Origin: an uncultured Alphaproteobacteria bacterium
GTDB lineage: Bacteria; Pseudomonadota; Alphaproteobacteria; HIMB59
Reading direction: 5' to 3'
Assembly (NCBI GenBank): GCA_902518505.1
Contig: CABYGG010000004.1
Location: forward strand, 35,855-99,854
DNA length: 64,000 bases
Each line of letters starts with the position of its first letter. Position 1 is the first letter of the stretch. Below the pieces are notes generated by a model. It ran no database searches and was not told the DNA's origin. It was given only the letters and a program-made list of their open reading frames with translations. Below are positions 45,922 through 55,240 of the stretch, one piece after another. The translations under genes were made by a program, and so were the position numbers.

Positions 45922-46848
45922 ATGAAGAAAAAAATCATTAAAGTACCAAAATTTAAAGATTTTAAAACTACAAGGGCCACATCATCTTCTTTAGAAAAAA
46001 TACTTTATAAACAAATCCCAATTTTAGACCATGGTTTTATAAGGGTTATTGATTATATGGGAACAGATCAGTCTATAGTCCAAGCAGCCAGAGTTTCTTA
46101 TGGAGAGGGAACAAAAAAATTACGTGAAGACCGAGGTCTTATTAGATATCTTTTAAGTCACTGGCATACAACTCCCTTTGAGATGTGTGAAATTAAGTTT
46201 CATATTAAACTCCCTATTTTTGTTGCTAGACAATGGATTAGACACAGAACTGCAAATGTAAATGAATACTCTGCGAGATATTCAGTATTAGACAAAGAGT
46301 TTTACGTTCCAGAGATGGATCAACTTGGATCTCAATCCACTACAAACAAGCAGGGGAGATCAAATACTTTAGATAAAAATTTTGCAAAACAAGCCCAAGA
46401 TTTAATTCAAAAGAATTCCGAACAACTCTATGATGACTACCAAAATTTATTGAATGGTAAGCTTTTGAATAATGATGAATACGTAGAAGGGGAGGGATTA
46501 GCCAGAGAACTAGCTCGAACAACTCTTCCATTAAATTATTACACACAGTGGTATTGGAAAGTAGACCTTCATAATCTTATGCATTTTTTAAGATTACGAG
46601 CAGATAGTCATGCTCAGTATGAAATACAAATTTATGCTGAAAAAATGGTTGAAATTTTAAAAAAGTGGGTACCTTTAACATACGAAGCTTTTGAAGATTA
46701 CCGTTCGAACTCATTCCAACTCTCTAAAGAGGCTATGAAAATTGTTAAAGATAAATTAGCGAATAAAAAAATTAAGAAGTCTAATTATAAACTATCACCT
46801 AGAGAGCTTAGAGAATTAGAAATAAATTTTAATATTAAATTATCTTAA
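45922..46848 (+). CDS. thyX: FAD-dependent thymidylate synthase
   Basis: Makes dTMP from dUMP with methylene-THF, FAD and NADPH; 308 residues. The ThyX motif is 'RHRTANVNEYSARYS', preceded by 'HWHTTPFEMCEIKFHIKLP'. The C-terminal 'LRLRADSHAQYEIQIYAE' followed by 'KWVPLTYEAF' is also conserved. It replaces ThyA, so no DHFR is strictly required. Divergent from the tmRNA gene; converges on mrp with a TTAA stop overlap. Confidence 0.96.
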   Translation: MKKKIIKVPKFKDFKTTRATSSSLEKILYKQIPILDHGFIRVIDYMGTDQSIVQAARVSYGEGTKKLREDRGLIRYLLSHWHTTPFEMCEIKFHIKLPIFVARQWIRHRTANVNEYSARYSVLDKEFYVPEMDQLGSQSTTNKQGRSNTLDKNFAKQAQDLIQKNSEQLYDDYQNLLNGKLLNNDEYVEGEGLARELARTTLPLNYYTQWYWKVDLHNLMHFLRLRADSHAQYEIQIYAEKMVEILKKWVPLTYEAFEDYRSNSFQLSKEAMKIVKDKLANKKIKKSNYKLSPRELRELEINFNIKLS

Positions 46849-47591
46849 CTTTGAAATTTTTTTGTAATTGCGTTTGTTATATTTTCAAATTTTAGAGAAT
46901 AATCATCTTTATAATCAAAACAATAAGGCTTTCCGTCATCACAACTTTTAGGGATATTTAAATTAAAAGGAAGTTCTTCAATTAAATTTATATTTTCTTT
47001 GAGTAGTAGAGACTTAGTCTTAGACTCACCAAAAATATATTTTTTTTCATTTTGTTCTTCTAAATAAGACATATTCTCAACTACACCAAGTATTGGAACA
47101 TTAACTTTGATAAACATATTAATACCTCTGATGACATCTTTTAAAGATAGAAGCTGTGGAGTTGTAATAATAAGAGTTCCATCTAGTTTGAGTTTTTGAG
47201 ACATTGATATTTGTACATCTCCAGTACCAGGAGGAAAATCAACAATTAAATAGTCTAAATCACCCCAAATTGTCTTGTTAATAAGCCCATCAAGTCCTTT
47301 TGCTAACATTGGTCCTCGCCAAACAATTGCTTGTTCTTCATTGACAAGAAAACCTATCGACATTGCCTTAATACCAAATACTTCAAATGGTAAAAACTTC
47401 CCATCTTCAACTTTAGGTTCCTTATCTCCGATGCCGAGTAATGTTGGGACACTAGGTCCATAAATGTCTGCGTCTAAAAGGCCAACTTTGTATCCTTGGT
47501 TTGCTAAAGTTATAGCGATATTGCAAGCAACGGTTGATTTACCAACACCACCTTTACAGCTTGATATTCCAAAACAAGTCTTGATATTCAT
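46845..47591 (-). CDS. mrp: Mrp/ApbC-family P-loop ATPase lacking the CxxC motif
   Basis: Deviant-Walker ATPase of the Mrp/Nbp35 family of Fe-S carriers, 248 residues. The P-loop 'SSCKGGVGKSTVACNIA' is at residues 10-26, followed by 'GLLDADIYGPSVPTLLG' and 'DYLIVDFPPGTGDVQ'. It has no N-terminal DUF59 domain, and where ApbC has CxxC after 'ENMS', this protein reads 'ENMSYLEEQNEKKYIFG'. That CxxC normally holds the bridging cluster, so an Fe-S role is doubtful. It is divergent from hflK (26-base gap). Confidence 0.9.
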   Translation of the reverse strand: MNIKTCFGISSCKGGVGKSTVACNIAITLANQGYKVGLLDADIYGPSVPTLLGIGDKEPKVEDGKFLPFEVFGIKAMSIGFLVNEEQAIVWRGPMLAKGLDGLINKTIWGDLDYLIVDFPPGTGDVQISMSQKLKLDGTLIITTPQLLSLKDVIRGINMFIKVNVPILGVVENMSYLEEQNEKKYIFGESKTKSLLLKENINLIEELPFNLNIPKSCDDGKPYCFDYKDDYSLKFENITNAITKKFQS

Positions 47592-47617
47592 ATATTAAAC
47601 ACTACATATAATGTATC

Positions 47618-48715
47618 GTGAACAAAAACAAATTTAAAATTTTTGCACTTGATGGCCCATGGGGACCTTCATCAGGGAATAATAATAGAGGCTCCGGCGG
47701 TTTCTCAGGCGGTAACAATGACTCAATTGATGACCTTCTTAAAGATTTAAAGAATAAATACAAAATTAAAATGCCTTTTAAAGGTGGTTTTAGGGGTGTT
47801 TCATTTTTAATATTAATAGCTTTTGTAATCTGGCTTGCGACAGGTTTTTATAGAGTTGAGCCTGATGAACAAGGGGTTGAACTACTTTTTGGTAAATGGA
47901 ATGAAAGTACAACAGATCCAGGGCTACATTATTTTTTCCCAACACCTATAGGAAAAGTTTTAACTCCAAAAGTTGAGGCAATCAGGAAAATTAATGTTGG
48001 TTTTAGATCCAATGGTAATTCTACTAGAGATGTACTAGAAGAAAGTATGATGTTAACATCCGACCAAAATATATCTGATTTAGATTATACAGTCCTTTAT
48101 AGAATTAAAGATGCAGGGCAATTCTTATTTAATTTAAGGGATCCAGAAGAAACTGTAAAAGTTATATCTGAAAGTGTGCTAAGAGAGGTTGTTGGTCAAA
48201 CTAACTTAGAGGGACTATTAACCGTTTCTAGACAATCCGTTGAGAGAGACTCAAGATCTTTACTACAAGAGCTCTTGGATGAATATGAAGTTGGAATACT
48301 AATTCAATCTATACAATTACAAGACGTTAACCCCCCAAGAGAGGTTATAGATGCATTTGATGATGTTCAAAAAGCAAGACAGGATAAAGAGAGAACAGTC
48401 AACCAAGCAGAGGCTTACAGTAACAGAATTGTGCCTGAGGCAAGAGGTGAGGCTGAAAAAATACTTCAAGAGGCAGAGGGTTATAAAAATAAATTAATTA
48501 AACAAGCTGAAGGTGAAGCAAGTAGATTCCTCCAAGTGTTAGACACATATGAGCAATCTAAAGAGACAACCAAAAAAAGAATTTATTTAGAAACATTAAG
48601 AGACGTCCTCTCAGGATCTAGTAAAATAATGATTGATCAGAATTCTGGCAACGGAGTTGTTCCGTATTTGCCTTTAAACGAGTTAAACAAGAGTAAGCAG
48701 ACAGGTAACAACTAA
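47618..48715 (+). CDS. hflK: HflK, FtsH-modulating membrane protein
   Basis: SPFH-domain protein that, with HflC, forms a cage around FtsH in the inner membrane; 365 residues, GTG start. A glycine- and asparagine-rich N-terminus ('GNNNRGSGGFSGGNN') and a single transmembrane helix (about residues 61-77) precede the SPFH domain ('RVEPDEQGVELLFGKW'). A long coiled-coil region rich in 'EAEKILQEAEGYKNKLIKQA' follows. Its stop and the hflC start overlap by one base. First gene of the long run to 62.6 kb. Confidence 0.94.
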   Translation: MNKNKFKIFALDGPWGPSSGNNNRGSGGFSGGNNDSIDDLLKDLKNKYKIKMPFKGGFRGVSFLILIAFVIWLATGFYRVEPDEQGVELLFGKWNESTTDPGLHYFFPTPIGKVLTPKVEAIRKINVGFRSNGNSTRDVLEESMMLTSDQNISDLDYTVLYRIKDAGQFLFNLRDPEETVKVISESVLREVVGQTNLEGLLTVSRQSVERDSRSLLQELLDEYEVGILIQSIQLQDVNPPREVIDAFDDVQKARQDKERTVNQAEAYSNRIVPEARGEAEKILQEAEGYKNKLIKQAEGEASRFLQVLDTYEQSKETTKKRIYLETLRDVLSGSSKIMIDQNSGNGVVPYLPLNELNKSKQTGNN

Positions 48716-49584
48716 TGAAAATGAGAAACTATTTTATTGTTGGATTATCTTTCTTTTTTATCTTGTTTGCGTCAGGCTTTTTCTTTGTTGTTGATCAAAC
48801 AAAACAAGTAATTGTTTTACAATTTGGTGAACCGCGTGCTGTGCATCAATCACCTGGTTTGAAATTTAAACTACCATTTATCCAAAACGTTGTTTACTAC
48901 GATAGTAGGGTTTTAAACTTAGATCCTGCTCAAGAAGAGGTAATACTAAGAGACCAAAAGCGTATTGTGGTCGATTCAATAGTTAGATATATGATTAAAG
49001 ATCCTCTAAAGTTTTTTCAAACAACTAGAACAGAGTTAGCCCTTAATGATCGTTTGGGTAGAATAGTTAACTCATCTGTAAGGGGTGTAATTGCACAGTA
49101 TCAATTAAATGATTTGCTATCAGATGATCGTGATAAAATTATGTCTGAGATTTTTGATAATGTTCGTGAAGATCAAGATACCTTTGGTATTGAGATTGTT
49201 GACCTGAGGTTAAAAAGAACAGAACTTACACCAGAAGTTCAATCTAACGTGTTTGACAGGATGAGAACTGAAAGAGAAAGAGAAGCAAATTTATTAAGAG
49301 CGGAAGGTCAAGAGATCTCACAAAAAATTAAGGCTACCGCAGATAGAGAGAAAATTGAAATTATAGCTGAAGCAGAAAAGCAATCTAATATCTTAAAAGG
49401 TGAAGGTGAAGCAGCAAGAAACCAAATTTTAAATGAGGCCTTTGCAAAAGACCCTGAGTTTTTTGAATTTATTAGATCAATGGAAGCTTATGCAGATACT
49501 TTTAAAGACGGAACAACTACCATGGTTATATCTCCTGATAGTGATTTCTTTGAATATTTTGAAAACTCTGAGGGCTCCAACTAA
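48715..49584 (+). CDS. hflC: HflC, FtsH-modulating membrane protein
   Basis: Partner of HflK, 289 residues. An N-terminal transmembrane helix ('IVGLSFFFILFASGFFFVV') is followed by the SPFH domain ('QTKQVIVLQFGEPRA', 'IVVDSIVRYMIKDP') and a coiled-coil with 'ADREKIEIIAEAEKQSNILK' followed by 'GEGEAARNQI'. The C-terminus 'DTFKDGTTTMVISPDSDFF' fits HflC. degP follows after 15 bases; the hflK-hflC-degP order is common in alphaproteobacteria. Confidence 0.95.
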   Translation: MKMRNYFIVGLSFFFILFASGFFFVVDQTKQVIVLQFGEPRAVHQSPGLKFKLPFIQNVVYYDSRVLNLDPAQEEVILRDQKRIVVDSIVRYMIKDPLKFFQTTRTELALNDRLGRIVNSSVRGVIAQYQLNDLLSDDRDKIMSEIFDNVREDQDTFGIEIVDLRLKRTELTPEVQSNVFDRMRTEREREANLLRAEGQEISQKIKATADREKIEIIAEAEKQSNILKGEGEAARNQILNEAFAKDPEFFEFIRSMEAYADTFKDGTTTMVISPDSDFFEYFENSEGSN

Positions 49585-49599
49585 ATATAATTTTTTATA

Positions 49600-50988
49600 A
49601 TGAAAAGACTTTTTGTTTTATTTCTTTTCAGTATTTTTTTTACTATCCAGAGTGCATCAGCACAATTTGAGAGAGGATATGCAGATTTAGTTGATTTACT
49701 TCTTCCTTCAGTTGTAAGTATTGCCACTAGTCAAACTGTAGAAAGACAAACGAGGCAGTTACCTGAATTGCCAGAAGGCCATCCTTTCAATGATATGTTT
49801 GATGATTTTTTTGGTAATCAAATGCCAAAACGTGAAAATCTAACTGGTCTTGGGTCAGGCTTCATAATTAGTGATGAAGGTTATGTGGTAACAAATAATC
49901 ACGTAATAAGCGGAGCAGATCAAATTACTGTAATTTTCAATAATGGAATCGATGAAGTTCCTGCAGAACTTGTTGGAACTGACCCTAAAACTGACATAGC
50001 TGTTTTAAAAATTGACCCTTCATCTGTTGATATACAAAGTGTTAATTGGGGAGACTCGGATTTGTCAAGAGTTGGAGATATTGTACTAGCAATTGGTAAC
50101 CCTCTGGGTTTAGGTGGAACTGTAACTTCAGGAATAATATCATCTATAAATAGAGATATAGGCGGCGGCCCTTACGTTGACTTTATACAAACTGATGCAC
50201 CAATCAATAGAGGCAATTCCGGTGGACCCTTATTTAATTTAGATGGAGAGGTAATTGGAATTAATTCAATGATTATCTCTCAAACAGGAGGTAGTGTTGG
50301 CTTAGGTTTTTCTATTCCCTCTCAAACAGCAAAATTAATTGTTGATCAAATAATCTCATTTGGTCAGGCTAAAAGAGGAAGACTTGGTGTTCAAATTCAA
50401 GATTTAACTGAAGAATTTTCTGAGAGTTTAGGCTATGACTCAACAGAGGGAGCGTTTGTTGCTTCTGTCGAACCAAATAGCCCTGCTGCGTTATCAAACA
50501 TTCAAGCTGGCGATATAATAATTGAGTTTAATAATCAAAAAATCACATCATTTAAAGATTTGCCTAAAGTTGTTGCAGAAACTCCAATAGATAGTGAAGT
50601 AATTGTTAAAGTTTGGAGAAACGGAGAAATTATAGATATACAGGTAAAGGTAGGTGAATTAGAAGAAGGTCGCAAACTCGCTAAAAATGATGGAGTTTAT
50701 ATAGAAGAGTTAGATATTACTGTTCTTGATTTGACAATAGATGCTATAAATTCTTTAGGGTTAGACTCAAAAACTAAAGGTATTTTGGTCACAGAAGTAG
50801 GAGATAATAACGAAAATCTTTTAAAGAATGATGTTATTATCCAAGTATCCAGTGAAAAAATTGCAGATATTAGATCTTTCAAGAATATTATATCTAATAG
50901 TATTAATTTGAGTCGAGATAAATTGTTATTAAGAGTTATTAGAGATGGTAATGAATTTTGGTTAATAAACCCATTCGTTATTGAATAA
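49600..50988 (+). CDS. degP: Periplasmic Do-like serine protease (DegP/DegQ)
   Basis: Periplasmic trypsin-like protease and chaperone, 462 residues, with signal peptide 'MKRLFVLFLFSIFFTIQSASA'. Catalytic triad segments are His in 'VVTNNHVISGADQI', Asp in 'DPKTDIAVLK' and Ser in 'RGNSGGPL'. Two PDZ domains follow; the first has 'GRLGVQIQDLTEEFSESLG', the second lies at about residues 365-455. Downstream of hflC by 15 bases; the miaA start lies inside its last codons. Confidence 0.96.
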   Translation: MKRLFVLFLFSIFFTIQSASAQFERGYADLVDLLLPSVVSIATSQTVERQTRQLPELPEGHPFNDMFDDFFGNQMPKRENLTGLGSGFIISDEGYVVTNNHVISGADQITVIFNNGIDEVPAELVGTDPKTDIAVLKIDPSSVDIQSVNWGDSDLSRVGDIVLAIGNPLGLGGTVTSGIISSINRDIGGGPYVDFIQTDAPINRGNSGGPLFNLDGEVIGINSMIISQTGGSVGLGFSIPSQTAKLIVDQIISFGQAKRGRLGVQIQDLTEEFSESLGYDSTEGAFVASVEPNSPAALSNIQAGDIIIEFNNQKITSFKDLPKVVAETPIDSEVIVKVWRNGEIIDIQVKVGELEEGRKLAKNDGVYIEELDITVLDLTIDAINSLGLDSKTKGILVTEVGDNNENLLKNDVIIQVSSEKIADIRSFKNIISNSINLSRDKLLLRVIRDGNEFWLINPFVIE

Positions 50989-51889
50989 ATTTCTTTTTGT
51001 TGTAGGTCCTACTTGTTCAGGTAAAAATGATTACACATATGAGTTATCAAAATTAATAGACTTAGAAGTTATTAATGCCGATAGTATACAAGTATATAAA
51101 CAACTAAAGATTTTATCAAATAGACCCACAGAACGAGAATTAAAGATAGTACCTCATCATCTCTATGGGCATGTAAATAATAAAGAATATTCAGTCAATC
51201 ATTGGATAGATGAAGTTAAACAAGTAATCAAAAATATTCAAAGTAGAAATAAAATACCTGTGTTTGTTGGTGGTACTGGATTTTATATTCAATCACTAAT
51301 AGAGGGATTATCAATGATGCCTTCAATTAGTCATAAATTTAAAAAACATGCTGAGGATTTATTTTTAGAAAAAGGCCCTGATCATTGTCTTAATATTTTA
51401 GAAAAATATTATAAAGAAAAAATTTTCCCAAAAGATAAACAAAGATTGTTAAGCCGTTTAGCTTTTTGCTTAGAGTATGATGATACAATGGAAAATAATT
51501 ATGGTAGTAAAGTACCAATCACTCCTAATTCACTTGTCATTCAAGTTACAAAACCCAAGAAAGATCTTTACGAAAAAGCAGAATTAAGATTTCATCAAAT
51601 GATAAAGAAGGGAGCTTTAGAAGAGGTTAAATCACTTTATGAAAATAAAAAAATATCAAAAACTCTCTATAAAGCTCATGGTTTACCAGAATTGCTATCT
51701 TGTGTTAGAAATAAATTAAGTTTAGATGAGGCTATCTATTTAGGAATTAAAAATACTAAGAGGTACATTAAAAGACAGTTTACATGGTGGAATAACCAAA
51801 AATTCAGCCAACTTAATTTGAGAATAAACCATAAAAAAAGCTTCCCTAAAGATTCAATTGAAAATATAAGTATATACCTAAATGAATAA
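50981..51889 (+). CDS. miaA: tRNA dimethylallyltransferase
   Basis: Adds a dimethylallyl group to A37 of tRNAs that read UNN codons; 302 residues. The TTG start overlaps the degP stop by 8 bases. The P-loop reads 'GPTCSGKN' (residues 9-16), with Asn where the family normally has Ser or Thr; 'INADSIQVYK' and 'VGGTGFYIQSLIEGLS' are conserved. Catalysis uses DMAPP rather than ATP, so the Asn may be tolerated. It overlaps ilvB by 8 bases. Confidence 0.92.
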   Translation: MNKFLFVVGPTCSGKNDYTYELSKLIDLEVINADSIQVYKQLKILSNRPTERELKIVPHHLYGHVNNKEYSVNHWIDEVKQVIKNIQSRNKIPVFVGGTGFYIQSLIEGLSMMPSISHKFKKHAEDLFLEKGPDHCLNILEKYYKEKIFPKDKQRLLSRLAFCLEYDDTMENNYGSKVPITPNSLVIQVTKPKKDLYEKAELRFHQMIKKGALEEVKSLYENKKISKTLYKAHGLPELLSCVRNKLSLDEAIYLGIKNTKRYIKRQFTWWNNQKFSQLNLRINHKKSFPKDSIENISIYLNE

Positions 51890-53654
51890 TGAAAACGAAT
51901 TCACTGGAGCAGACATTTTATTAAAAGCCCTTAAAGATCAAGAGGTTGATACTATCTTCGGTTATCCAGGTGGAGCTGTTCTTCCAATTTATGATGCAAT
52001 ATTTGGCCAAAACTTTTTAAAACATGTTTTAGTAAGGCAAGAGGCTGGTGCAGTTCATGCAGCTGAGGGCTATGCTAGATCAAGTGGTAAAGTGGGTGTG
52101 TTATTAGTAACTTCTGGTCCAGGTGTGACCAATGTTGTTACTGGATTAACTGATGCATTGATGGATAGCATTCCAATTGTCTGTATTAGTGGACAAGTCC
52201 CATCACATTTAATTGGTACAGATGCATTTCAGGAATGTGATACAACTGGAATCACAAGACCTTGTACTAAACACAACTATTTAGTTAAGGACGTTACTAA
52301 ACTCTCTGAGACTATTCATGAGGCATTTAAAATTGCTAACTCTGGCAGACCTGGACCTGTTTTAATTGATATTCCTAAAGATGTTCAGTTCGCAAAGGCG
52401 AAATATATACCAAAGAAAGATATTAGTTTCAGAGAGCACAGAATTAAAGCTGGTTCTAAAAGTGTTGATAAAAATTTTGTCGAAGAGCTGGTAAATCATA
52501 TTAAAAAATCTGACAGACCTATATTTTATGTTGGAGGTGGTTGTTTGAACTCAGGCCATCAAGCTAGTCAAGAGCTTATTAAACTTGTAAACAAAACTAA
52601 CATTCCAATTACAACAACCCTTCATGGATTAGGGTGCTTTCCAGGAGAAGATAAAAGTTCACTAGGTATGCTAGGTATGCACGGTAATTATGAAGCAAAC
52701 TTAGCTATGAACAAATGTGATTTAATGATTAATGTTGGTGCAAGATTTGATGACCGTGTTACAGGCAGATTAGATGCTTTTTCTCCAGACTCTATAAAAT
52801 TCCATATAGATATTGATCAAAGTTCAATCAATAAAAATGTAAAAGTCAATTTTCATACTAATACTGACATTACTTTAACACTTAAAGAAATTAATTCATT
52901 TATAGAGTCCAATAACATTGATTTCAGCGATAAAGATTATAGTCATTGGTGGGGTCAAATTAATGAATGGAGAAAGAAAGATTGTCTCCACTACGAACAA
53001 GGTGATGAAGTGATCAAACCACAACATGCTATTTCCAGACTTTATGAATTAACAAAACAAAAAGACACTTTTGTTACCACAGAAGTTGGCCAGCATCAAA
53101 TGTGGGCAGCTCAATATTATAAGTTTTCAAAACCAAACAGATGGATTACATCAGGTGGTTTAGGTACAATGGGTTTTGGCATGCCTGCCGCTGTTGGTGC
53201 ACAAATGGCAAATCCAGACTCACTAGTTATAGATATAGCAGGTGAGGCATCTTTTCTTATGAACATTCAAGAAATAGCTACAGCTGTTCAATATAAGTTA
53301 CCTATCAAAATTTTTATCCTAAATAATGAATATATGGGAATGGTTAGACAGTGGCAGGAACTATTACATGGTAGTAGATATTCAGAGAGTTACGTGGACG
53401 CTCTTCCTGATTTTAAAAAATTAGCTGAGAGTTTCAATGCTGTTGGAGTCAGGGCAAAAAATATTTCTGAATTAGACGATACAATTAATGAAATGATTTC
53501 AATTGACAGGCCAGTTATAGCCGATATTTGGGTCGATAAAAAAGAAAATTGTTTTCCTATGATACCGAGTGGAGCTGCGCATCACGAAATGTTACTCTCT
53601 AAATACGATAAAGAAAACCCTGAAAATCAGGAAAAAGGAAAAGTACTAGTTTAA
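51882..53654 (+). CDS. ilvB: Acetolactate synthase large subunit
   Basis: TPP- and FAD-dependent enzyme starting valine, leucine and isoleucine synthesis; 590 residues. 'TIFGYPGGAVLPIYDA' with the catalytic glutamate in 'RQEAGAVHAAEGYARS', the FAD region 'GGLGTMGFGMPAAVGAQ', and the TPP/Mg block 'GEASFLMNIQEIATA' ending in 'FILNNEYMGMVRQWQE' are visible. The TPP motif has GEA in place of GDG/GDA, as I recall for other alphaproteobacterial IlvB. No attenuator-type leader precedes it, since it overlaps miaA. Confidence 0.97.
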   Translation: MNNENEFTGADILLKALKDQEVDTIFGYPGGAVLPIYDAIFGQNFLKHVLVRQEAGAVHAAEGYARSSGKVGVLLVTSGPGVTNVVTGLTDALMDSIPIVCISGQVPSHLIGTDAFQECDTTGITRPCTKHNYLVKDVTKLSETIHEAFKIANSGRPGPVLIDIPKDVQFAKAKYIPKKDISFREHRIKAGSKSVDKNFVEELVNHIKKSDRPIFYVGGGCLNSGHQASQELIKLVNKTNIPITTTLHGLGCFPGEDKSSLGMLGMHGNYEANLAMNKCDLMINVGARFDDRVTGRLDAFSPDSIKFHIDIDQSSINKNVKVNFHTNTDITLTLKEINSFIESNNIDFSDKDYSHWWGQINEWRKKDCLHYEQGDEVIKPQHAISRLYELTKQKDTFVTTEVGQHQMWAAQYYKFSKPNRWITSGGLGTMGFGMPAAVGAQMANPDSLVIDIAGEASFLMNIQEIATAVQYKLPIKIFILNNEYMGMVRQWQELLHGSRYSESYVDALPDFKKLAESFNAVGVRAKNISELDDTINEMISIDRPVIADIWVDKKENCFPMIPSGAAHHEMLLSKYDKENPENQEKGKVLV

Positions 53655-53667
53655 AAATTTTTTCATA

Positions 53668-54204
53668 ATGTCCTCTACTTCAGTTTATCCTACACCTATA
53701 AACGCTTTTAAACAGTCCAAGAGAAGTGTTCTTTCTGTTATCGTTGATAACGAACCTGGCATTCTTGCACGTATAGTAGGTTTATTTTCAGGAAGAGGTT
53801 ATAATATTGAAGCATTAAATGTAACAGTTGTAGATGTTAAGAAAAATCTTTCTCGAATTACTATAGAAACTTTAGGAGAAGAAAGAGTAATTAGTCAAAT
53901 TATAGCACAATTAGAAAAACTTGTTCCCGTTCATAGCGCTACTAATTTAGCAAATTTAAGTGAGTCTTATGAAGCAGAAATTTGCCTAGTTAAAATTGAA
54001 TTTGAAAATGAGGAACAAGATCAAAAAATACTCAATTTTGCAGATATTTATCGTTCAAGAACTGTTCAAAAAAGAGAAAATATTGTTGTTTATGAAATAT
54101 CAGGCACAAGCGAGCGAATAAACAAATTTTTAGATGACTTAGACACAATCGGTGGTATAAAAGTCGAATTAGTTCGAAGTGGGCCTATAGGGCTCGGAAT
54201 ATAA
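53668..54204 (+). CDS. ilvN: Acetolactate synthase regulatory subunit
   Basis: Small regulatory subunit with an N-terminal ACT domain that binds valine; 178 residues. '[20 protein letters not shown]', '[11 protein letters not shown]' and 'ITIETLGEE' are typical, and the C-terminal ALS_ss_C domain starts near residue 100. It follows ilvB by 13 bases and precedes ilvC by 17 bases, where GGGGGT forms its ribosome site. Confidence 0.95.
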   Translation: MSSTSVYPTPINAFKQSKRSVLSVIVDNEPGILARIVGLFSGRGYNIEALNVTVVDVKKNLSRITIETLGEERVISQIIAQLEKLVPVHSATNLANLSESYEAEICLVKIEFENEEQDQKILNFADIYRSRTVQKRENIVVYEISGTSERINKFLDDLDTIGGIKVELVRSGPIGLGI

Positions 54205-54221
54205 CGTTTTTAGGGGGTAAT

Positions 54222-55238
54222 ATGAAGGTTTATTACGAACAAGATGCTGATTTTAACATAATTAAAGACAAAAAAATTGTAATAATAGGTTTTGGATCGC
54301 AAGGTCATGCACATGCATTAAATTTAAAAGACTCTGGGGCATCTAATGTAGTTGTGGGATTGAGAGAGGGTTCTTCATCAATTGAAAAAGCAAAAAATGT
54401 GGGTCTAAAAACTCAAACACCTGCAGATGCAGTGAAGGATGCAGATATTGTAATGTTCTTAGCCCCTGATGAAAATCAACAAGAAATTTATCAAACTCAA
54501 ATCCACGACAATATAAAGAACGGTGCTGCTTTAGCATTTGCTCATGGTTTAAATATTCATTTTCAACTTATTACAGCAAGAGAAGATTTAGATGTTTTTA
54601 TGGTCGCTCCAAAAGGCCCAGGTCATACAGTAAGAGGAGAGTATCTTAAAGGTGGTGGAGTACCATGTTTACTAGCAGTAGACAAAAATGTAAGTGGTAA
54701 TGCAAAAGAAATTGGTCTTGCTTATGCTTCTGCTTTAGGTGGAGGTAAATCAGGTATAATTGAAACGACATTTAAAGAGGAATGCGAAACAGATTTATTT
54801 GGCGAGCAAACAGTTCTTTGTGGAGGATTAATGTCTCTTGTAAGAAACGGTTTTGAAACTCTTGTTGAGGCTGGTTATGCGCCTGAAATGGCCTATTTCG
54901 AATGTTTACATGAAGTAAAATTAATTGTTGATCTGATGTATGAGGGTGGCATGGCTAATATGAGGTATTCTATATCTAATACAGCTGAATACGGTGATTA
55001 TACCAGAGGCCCAAGAGTAGTTCCTAACGAAGCTACTAAAGCTGAAATGAAAAAAGTTCTTAGTGAAATACAAGATGGTACTTTCACAAAAGAATGGATG
55101 GCTGAACATAAGTCAGGGCAAATTAAGTTTAAACAAATGAGAGACCAAGGTGCAAAACACCAAATTGAAGAAGTAGGAGCTAAATTAAGGTCTATGATGC
55201 CATGGATTGCATCTAATAAACTTGTAAAGGATATCTAG
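54222..55238 (+). CDS. ilvC: Ketol-acid reductoisomerase (class I)
   Basis: NADPH-dependent isomeroreductase of branched-chain amino acid synthesis; 338 residues, class I length. The dinucleotide motif is '[18 protein letters not shown]', followed by '[20 protein letters not shown]' and the Mg-binding '[13 protein letters not shown]' and '[20 protein letters not shown]'. It is between ilvN and leuA in the same direction (leuA begins 2 bases after its stop). Confidence 0.97.
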   Translation: MKVYYEQDADFNIIKDKKIVIIGFGSQGHAHALNLKDSGASNVVVGLREGSSSIEKAKNVGLKTQTPADAVKDADIVMFLAPDENQQEIYQTQIHDNIKNGAALAFAHGLNIHFQLITAREDLDVFMVAPKGPGHTVRGEYLKGGGVPCLLAVDKNVSGNAKEIGLAYASALGGGKSGIIETTFKEECETDLFGEQTVLCGGLMSLVRNGFETLVEAGYAPEMAYFECLHEVKLIVDLMYEGGMANMRYSISNTAEYGDYTRGPRVVPNEATKAEMKKVLSEIQDGTFTKEWMAEHKSGQIKFKQMRDQGAKHQIEEVGAKLRSMMPWIASNKLVKDI

Positions 55239-55240
55239 TA

